From Hypholoma sublateritium FD-334 SS-4 (taxonomy: Eukaryota > Basidiomycota > Agaricomycetes > Agaricales > Strophariaceae), in the NCBI GenBank assembly GCA_000827495.1, contig KN817519.1, positions 760,462 to 824,461 on the forward strand: a DNA stretch of 64,000 nt, in the 5' to 3' direction. The notes under the pieces are model-generated. The model searched no databases and was not told where the DNA came from. It saw only the letters and a program-made list of their open reading frames with translations. Positions 56,954 through 64,000 of this stretch are shown in pieces; the first letter of the stretch is position 1; every line of letters begins with the position of its first letter. The translations under genes and the position numbers were made by a program.

Positions 56954-58133
56954 GACTATTCGAGCCTTGGTAGTTGTTGTTCAACGTCAACGGTAAAGCG
57001 CGAGACCAGCGAGTGCGTCTTAATATAGGATGACCCAGACCACCCGAGATAACATACGCACATCAACCGTTGTCAAATGCAAGTCAATAGGATGTCAAAT
57101 ACTTTTAGAGTCGACTTCGACTTCAACTTCGAACAAACCACAATCACCAACGAGACCAACTACAGCACTTTGCAGTCATTATCGACCTGTTCTTCCGCAG
57201 CTCTTCCTTCACCTGTCTTTGGATCTTAATAGCATTTCCCCTTGCTCGCCACGGCACTCCTCTGGGCTATTGATCAGGCTATCCTTGGATTATCTGATTG
57301 TTCTCGCGAAGAAATTTACTGATAGGGGTCTCATTCTCCTGACGCGCCGCGCTAGCCAAGCAAAGGAAAGGGCGATTGGGATATGTCGTGTCGTTTCGAC
57401 TTGCTAGATTTCGACTCGGCCAAACAGATTGCGCCCAGCAGTTGTAAATCGGTCGAAAGGGCTAGCAGGTGGCATGTTCGCGATCGCGAGCGGTACTTTA
57501 AATTCCTCATATATGTATGTCGCCTAACTTGCATCAAGCAATGTTTTCTAAGGAGAAACTCACTGACACCTGCCATTTAAGTATATAGAGTCCAGGCGAA
57601 GAGCCTTACCGTTCTGAAATGATTTAGCGCAAGATGTAGCGTTTGCAGCTAGTGTAAAGGGGTTTTGAATAGGAATTATCTGAAGCCTTGGAGACTGGAG
57701 CGAGCTATGAAATAGTTTGTCATAGATGAGATGGATAATAGACAAACGGCGTAAACGAAGACCAATTAGATGCTAGAAGACAGCGTAAGTTAGAAATGCA
57801 CCAACTCTTGAGTCTTGAGCACAGCCAAGAGCTCACTTGTTTTCAACTTAAACATCTGAAGGCCTCAAGGACAACTAAAAGATTTTAACTCCGGGTATTA
57901 GCAAGCTAATGATTCCCTGGCTGCCGAAGAGACTACCTAAGGCGAAGAAAGAAGTGGTGGGCCAATGGTGGGCAGAGACAGAGATAATTGGCACACGTCG
58001 TCGCGTATTGCAACAGTGGCTAGTCTCCCACGACCAAAATAGATCAACACGGCGACTCGCCCGCGCTTACACGTCGACAATAAACTGCCCGCAGCCATTC
58101 ACTTTCCTTTACCCCTCTGCTGACCCTCCCGCT
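56954..58133. other. Divergent intergenic region
   Basis: About 1.2 kb between the fusion gene start and the NUS1 start, serving as promoters in both directions. A plus-strand frame at 57,909-58,133 is continuous with NUS1 but its upstream part has no family resemblance. No RNA gene was recognised. Confidence 0.45.
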
Positions 58134-59332
58134 ATGAGCATTATCTATGTTCTTGCCCTCCATATCCTTCATTTGTTCTACGCCCTCATTCTCAGAATCA
58201 ATTCGCTAACGAAACGATACTTCACGTCGCCTCCGCAGCAATTGTCGGCCACTCGTCGCCGAGTGCCCAAGCACCTCGCCATCGTATTCGCGATAAATCC
58301 CTCTATTCCGGTGGAATTTTCGCGAGAGGCCCTCACTGAGAGCGTTGTTAACGCGGTGGAGTGGTGCCGTACCATTGGAATAAAGAAATTAACGGTATAC
58401 GAGGAACACGGTATGTTTCGCAAAGTTGAATGGTCCGAGCTATGCTTACACTGTTACAGACACTCTCTCAAAATGCACCCAAGCCCTCTGCGAACGCCTT
58501 CCGGTTCAGGATCACGAAGTCGACTTCAGTGAATCTGAAGTTGACTACCCCTTGACTCCGCCCCCATCCGACCATTCTGAATCTCGTCCAATCTCGCCCA
58601 GTGATATACCGCGAAGCTGTACTCCTATAACAAAATTGCGTATATCCGAGAAACTTACCCAGAAGCGCCCGCAGAAGGAGCAACAAAAATTGTCGAGACG
58701 GCGGCAGCAGTTTCATAGTCAAAGTAAGCTTCTTCAACGCTGTGCATGGGCGTCAAGTGATTGTTTCACGTAGAGCTGTCAACGACCCCCCCTAAAAGCG
58801 ATCTTTTCCTTTGCATGATTTCTGCAGAAGCCTCCAAACCTGCAATCGCAGCTGTAGCTCAGGCTCTTGCTGAAAAGGAACGGAGACGCGTGGACCGCGA
58901 CACGGCTCGCCCTTACAAACTTAGCGTCGAAGACCTAGATCAGATACTAGAAGGTCAGTTTTTTCTCTATATTTGCACTGCACTCGGTATTTTGGACTCA
59001 ATTACCTCTCAAAAATAGACGAAGATGGGCTTTCGTCGCCAGATTTCATGATCATCCATCCCCTTGACACCTCATCCTCATCACTCGCGCCGCCCGAACT
59101 GCATGGTTTCCCCCCATGGCATATCAGGCTGACTGAAATATTGTGAGTTAATTTCCAGTCTTCACCGTATCAAGTGTTGATGGCCAGTTATAGTCTAAAT
59201 TATCCCCGCGACAGCCATACTCAATCGTTTTTCGACTGGCGGCGTTCGTCCCTGCCGATTCCCCTCGATGAATTTGGATTCAGGGAGGCCCTAGATGAAT
59301 ACGCGTCTGCCGAGATGCGGTTCGGTAAATAA
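58134..59332 (+). CDS. NUS1: NUS1/NgBR-like subunit of dehydrodolichyl diphosphate synthase
   Basis: Non-catalytic but essential partner of the cis-prenyltransferase Rer2, which makes dolichol for protein glycosylation in the ER. The N-terminus SIIYVLALHILHLFYALIL is a membrane segment. Then RVPKHLAIVFAINPSIPVEF and AVEWCRTIGIKKLTVYEEH, a cis-prenyltransferase-like fold without the catalytic Asp motif. An acidic Ser/Pro insert with CTPITKLRISEKL follows, then LMIIHPLDTSSS-type text and PPWHIRLTEI. The protein ends in RFGK, the RxG motif that is characteristic of NgBR orthologues. About five exons; the GT at the start of some introns is weak. Confidence 0.82.
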
Positions 59333-60597
59333 CCAACAATCTATAATCCTTGTAATGTTCTATCATATATTCTTAATTATCCCGGATGCAGACTCTGGGT
59401 TCCCAACTGTTACACTCGAATGCTCATCGAAACCCGCAAACCACACTCTGAAGCTTGTTACGAAGGCATTCGACGTCTTGAAAGGACCATCTTAGTTGCC
59501 ACAGCTGGTTTTGGTGAATCACCGAGTCGTCGGGGGAGCTACCGCACTTGTGGCCACACCATCTGCGGACTTCAATCTCGGGGCGCTACAGTAATTTATC
59601 CCTGCCCGCCTTTTACAAAGCCGATCAAGTAGCAGTGACATCAACGCCCATAGTGGATGCATTCTCAGCAGAGAAACCCTAACACCAATCTTGAACTCGA
59701 AGTCGAAGTCTCGCCGCTCAATACCACTATGTAAAACCGATCAGGTAGGCGGCACTGATCTCAGCATTCGGACAGAAAGCATCGGGAGGTATTCCGAATT
59801 CTCCAGCAAGAAGTCATCAGCGAACCCAATGCAAACCGCGAGTCTTGCGCTTCGAATTTGCACGCAAAGCCGATCAGGTGGCGTCGACATCATTGACTGT
59901 AGTAGTAAGTCAAACTTTCAAAATGCAGTCAAGGTCAACACATTCAAACCTGGGTAACCCCATATATTTCTTTGCGTTTAATTGGCTCCGTCGTCTTGTC
60001 TACAGCCTGGCGAAACGAAGGTATGCTGTTCTCCTCACTATTTCTCTGAAAATAACTTACAATAAATAAATGCCCGTATAAGACTTGGACAATAAAACGT
60101 GGTTCGCCTCGCTTACCTGTGGGTCCAGTGGCTTTCTCTCGAAGTGACACACAACTTGAAGGGGCAACAGAATAAGGCGCTAGTGTTTAATAACTCCAGG
60201 AACGTATTGGAACCAAATATTCGATTCTGGCTAATCTCAGGTTTGTAGCTGCGAGCCCATATGGCCCATATCAGAGCCATAGTGTTGGTGTACTTGATGC
60301 ACAATAGAAGCGCACAGCTCTCAAGTTCTCGTAAGTAGGGGCTGGCAGAGGCTGACCCCCGGGATGATGGATTTTAATTTTAGGGTCGGATCCGACCTGC
60401 ATCCGGCTGCCGGCACAATCTGGCACAGATCTAGCACAGATCTGGCAGCGTGAAAACAAGAGTTCTCGACAACCATCTGGACCATCAGGCGGTGTGGGGG
60501 CATTACACAGCGCAACTGCTTTCGTATATAGACATGGCCACTTATACTTCTCACCCTCAGGCTCATTCGTTCCCGGTCCTACTTGACACTGCAAAAC
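59333..60597. other. Intergenic stretch with three imperfect motif repeats
   Basis: 1.26 kb with no recognised gene. A short motif, AAAGCCGATCAGGT or close variants, occurs near 59,617, 59,733 and 59,866, each followed by G/C-rich then ACATCA-like bases. Frames across it are broken by stops. It might be a decayed coding repeat. Confidence 0.4.
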
Positions 60598-63318
60598 ATG
60601 TCCGACGCAGACTCGCATTCTACCCATCGGTCTTCTCTTCTTCTGCGGGAATCTGAGCATGGGAGCTCGACCCGTACCAGTCCTAGCCCGAGCCCCTCTC
60701 GATCGGCACGGCGCTCTCTGACGGCCCCAGATACCTACAACACTTCCCGAGCGCCCAAATTTAAGCGGATCGTCGTCTTATGTGATGGGTAAGCATATCC
60801 TTTGGTCGTAGCTGAACATCCACGATCGCATCCCCCAGCTGCATGCATGACTGACTCACCTCCTCAATTCAGGACCTGGGAGAACGGCGTCGACGACCCG
60901 GCTCTGCAGAAAGCGACGTACACCAATGTTATGGTATGTCGCTCGGCCTCGGCTGTTGCTGGCGGAGGTCACATTACTTACTGCGCCTGACACCTGTCAA
61001 TAGCGCTTAGCAAGGGCTCTCCATCATGAAGACCATAGACCAAAGGGAGACGCACCGGTCACGCAAGTCGTGTATTATCAATCCGGGGTGGGCTCTGCAG
61101 ATAACCTCTACTCCAAATACGTCGAGGGTGCGTCCATGAGACTACGTTATAGCGTCAGCCTCGCTAAATTTCCCTTTAGGGGCGACTGGTGACAGTCTTC
61201 GTCAGTGTCTATTTTGAGCGCTTTATGTGCAGTGCAGGAACACAGAACTTAGTACTGAGTATCTTTTTCGCAGCTCATAAGGTGGAAGAAGCATATGCAT
61301 TTATCTCCCAGTGAGTTGTTCGTGAAGGTGTTGATATGGACCATGGCGCTAATATGTTTGTCGGGTCTAGAAACTTCAATCCTGGAGACGAGGTGAGCGC
61401 CAATTCATTTGCGAAATAAGATAATATAATAGACCTCTGACTATTATCTCAGATCTATCTATTTGGTTTTTCGCGGGTAAGGATCAAAGCGACAGTATTT
61501 GTATGCAATCCTGAAGCAGTCATTTTTGTACAATAATAGGGAGCTTATACGGCCCGTATGATCGCCACGCTCATAGTAAGTTTCACTTCCCATGGTCTGA
61601 CTGAATATAACAGGAACTGATGTTATGTGTATGCAGGGAGAAATCGGCATTCTGACGCGTTCAGATATGGATAAATTCGGTTATATATTTGATAATTTCC
61701 AGAAATTTGGAATATGCGACAATAAAAAGGGTGATTACTGACCTTTGCCTCTGTATTACATATATGAATATTCTGATTATTGTAGAGAAGGATGCCCTAG
61801 AGGCCATTTTAGCGCCTTACCGTGATCCACATTCCGAGGGGCACAAGCGGGCAGCCTTGTGGAAAGACAAATTTACCATTAAGTGTGTTTTCGAACACAC
61901 TATTCGAGTGTTCCACAGGCTAACGCGCTTCGCACTCTTTAGATTTATAGGTGTATGGGATACCGTTGGCTCACTCGGGCTTCCGCGCGAAATTGATCCT
62001 ATACGCGAGAAAAGGCGCCCACTATTTGGTCTCCCCGACTGCATGTTGGGGGAACACATCGAAGCTGCGTACCAAGCTCTCGCAATAAATGAGATGCGGG
62101 AAGACTTTGTGAGTTCAGCCAATACACGTGAGGCTCGATTGAACGGTATCGCTAATGCTGATATACTTTTCACAAGGTTTGCGCCAAGTTTTACCAAACA
62201 GCGGCAGGGAAAAATAAAGGCCAGATTCTCAAACAGGTGAGGCAATGTATAATCATGGTCACCGGCGGCGCTGATATATTGTATGCAACTCTCTAGACTT
62301 GGTTTTCGGGTGAGTGGCATTGACATATATAAAATATTGCCGTAGGCTGATCTCCTTCTGCCAGGCTGTCACGCCGATGTTGGTTACATTTAACAATGCC
62401 GATATTTAGAAATGACGGCTAACAACTCGTTCATCAGATAGGGGGTGGATATCTCGAGCACGATCTTTCTGACCTTTCCCTGATCTGGATGGTGGTGAGC
62501 ATCTAAGCTCTATTAGAGTTCAATTGTGATCACTAATCAATGTACCTTGCAGGCAAATGTACAAAACTATCTTTTTATCGACGAAGACTATCTGCGTCAG
62601 CTGATACGGCCAGTCGCTCCATGGGGGGAGCAGAAACCACACAAGTAAGTCCCCTTCGCCATTTGAGTTGCACGACGCTATCAAACCTGCTGTCAGCTCC
62701 AGAACAGGCGTCTTTGAGCTATCGCTGGAGGCTCAGCGGACACTACCTTCATCTCCAAACGAACAAACAAATGAAACGGTACACAGTTCTGTGGTCCGGC
62801 GAATGCAGGGCATGTCCAAGTTGCCAAAAGCGCTAGAAGGTCTGAAGCGCAGCGTTGAATCGCATCCCTCTCTTGTTGAAGAACTCTTGGAACTCGAGAA
62901 AAGAATCTACGACCAGTGGCCACACCGGCTTAGCCTGGCCGCCAGGCAAGCCTATGAACTCAAACTGCAACAATCTGGCGTAGAGCGGCCCGCGCTGAAG
63001 AGAATGGGATCGGTATTCAACTCGCTCCGGCGTTTGTCCCAGGGTTCAAGCGGCTTTTTAACAAGATGGATCTGGATCTGGAGAACCACAACCACCACCA
63101 CCAGTGCAGGTACAACAATAAGGACGACTGCGAGCACAAGCGTCACTGTCCAACCCACGAACACTGTAGGTAGCAATGAGTCAAACTCCAGTTCGAGCTC
63201 GCACGCTGCGAAAAAACAATTCACTATTACTCAAACAAAGGTCACAGGGCAAAATAAGGAGGGATTGGACACCATCGCCAACAGCACCACAATAGTGGTT
63301 CAATCTCCCACCTCATAA
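60598..63318 (+). CDS. DUF2235 alpha/beta-hydrolase (Tle1-like)
   Basis: Fungal member of the DUF2235 family, distantly related to bacterial Tle1 phospholipases. The first exon has a Ser/Arg-rich N-terminus, then RAPKFKRIVVLCDGTWENG, the family start. Later exons give NFNPGDEIYLFGFSRGAYTARM with the nucleophile elbow GFSRG, and FIGVWDTVGSLGLPREID with the catalytic-Asp strand. GCHADVGGGYLEHDLSDLSLIWM, containing the last catalytic His, is spread over two or three short exons. The C-terminal extension has a Trp-rich patch (RWIWIWRTTTTTTSAG) and a Thr/Ser-rich tail. Roughly 15 exons. Catalytic residues seem complete; the substrate is unknown. Confidence 0.85.
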
Positions 63319-64000
63319 CGTGTATAAGGTATTGAGAAAACGGGTTCTCTTTCTGCCGTCTATGCTATCAAGCAGACCTCTTCTATATCTCGGGCTATTG
63401 ACATGGCTAATACCTAGCGCACTTATGTCTAGTGTATATCATGAATCTGATACGCACGGCTGGCACGTTTCTCTTGTCAGCGGTATGTATGATCGGTGCA
63501 GGGGCCTCAGAAATGGTAAGGAGCACCCGTATTCGAGGAAACCTCCACAGCGTCATGCTCCTTCATCTATCTATCAGTGAGCTGCTATATATGAAAATTG
63601 TCCCGTGGTGCCTGCCTGCTGAGTACTTTGGGCTTTCCGAAGCAGTCCACGAACAAGACAAGTGAGTCGATTGCCGAGCGGAATAGAGGCGGAAACATGC
63701 TGATTTCCATCGTTAGATAGAAAGTCTCTTTAAGCTACACTATGTTAGTATAGGGCTGTGCCTCAAAGTGTCATTGCATCGGTCGTGATTACATGCATAC
63801 CTTCTGGGATTCTCGTAAGTAATAAGTTCAACAAATGAAAGACACATTTAGGAATAGAGGCGGGATGTAGAATGACACGCGAACAGCCACAAAGATCCTA
63901 ACGATTAGCTTTTCTCTTTTTTTCCCTAGAGTAAATACCAGAATAAGGGTGAAAATGTCTGTTAATTCGGTTCTCTTTCGAGCGTTACTGTTTCTTGACC
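63319..64000. other. Right-edge region, possible start of another gene
   Basis: Short plus-strand frames with hydrophobic stretches (RTAGTFLLSAVCMIGAGA, SISELLYMKIVPWCLP) occur between 63,430 and 63,665 but match nothing I know. The stretch is either the DUF2235 3' region or the first exons of a gene cut by the window edge. Confidence 0.35.

Overview
The window is nuclear DNA of a filamentous basidiomycete, most likely an Agaricomycete. The evidence is the gene style (many 48-75 bp introns, exons as short as 10-16 nt, genes 25-300 bp apart), a CaaX mating-pheromone precursor ending in CVVA, an Agaricomycete-type TET/JBP-like protein and a pseudouridine glycosidase-kinase fusion. Gene models below were spliced by eye from GT/GC...AG sites and from continuity with known families. 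Exon ends that are stated should be right to the base; genes given only as a span have less certain internal exons.

Layout. 0.5-20.5 kb is ordinary housekeeping DNA: HIS7 and a 3-phosphoglycerate dehydrogenase share a divergent promoter with two Gcn4-type sites; then RAD51, a Git1-like MFS transporter with 18 exons, a TET/JBP-like protein, the mitochondrial ADP/ATP carrier, a SIZ/PIAS SUMO ligase divergent from a NudC protein, and ESF1 for 18S rRNA processing.

20.5-32 kb is accessory in character: GC-rich, repetitive and gene-poor. It carries two paralogous minus-strand genes (23,882-24,587 and 27,990-29,046) for secreted precursors. Each has the same signal peptide, one phase-0 intron at the same codon, and a tandem array of about 21-residue units separated by KR or RR, the layout of Kex2-processed repeat peptides. 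One has five units plus a stub, the other eleven. A detached unit lies at about 23,349-23,385, and duplicated non-coding arrays with a spacing of about 240 bp surround the first gene. A Pro/His-rich protein gene lies between the two. This is the best candidate for a little-described system.

32-64 kb returns to dense genes: a 41-residue CaaX mating pheromone precursor, an EED/ESC-like Polycomb WD40 protein divergent from a complex I NDUFA11-like subunit, a BRCT-Myb Rap1-like protein, RPS16 divergent from mitochondrial uL4m, an F-box relic, MoaE convergent with ICE2, DUG3, phosphoacetylglucosamine mutase divergent from alpha-SNAP, an Irc3-like helicase tail to tail with the pseudouridine enzyme fusion, NUS1 and a DUF2235 hydrolase.

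How the genes work together. Apart from the HIS7/SER3 pair, where shared regulation is visible, the housekeeping genes look like a random collection. The two repeat-peptide precursors and the lipopeptide pheromone are both secreted-signal genes within 9 kb, but nothing in the sequence ties them to one pathway, and no pheromone receptor was recognised.
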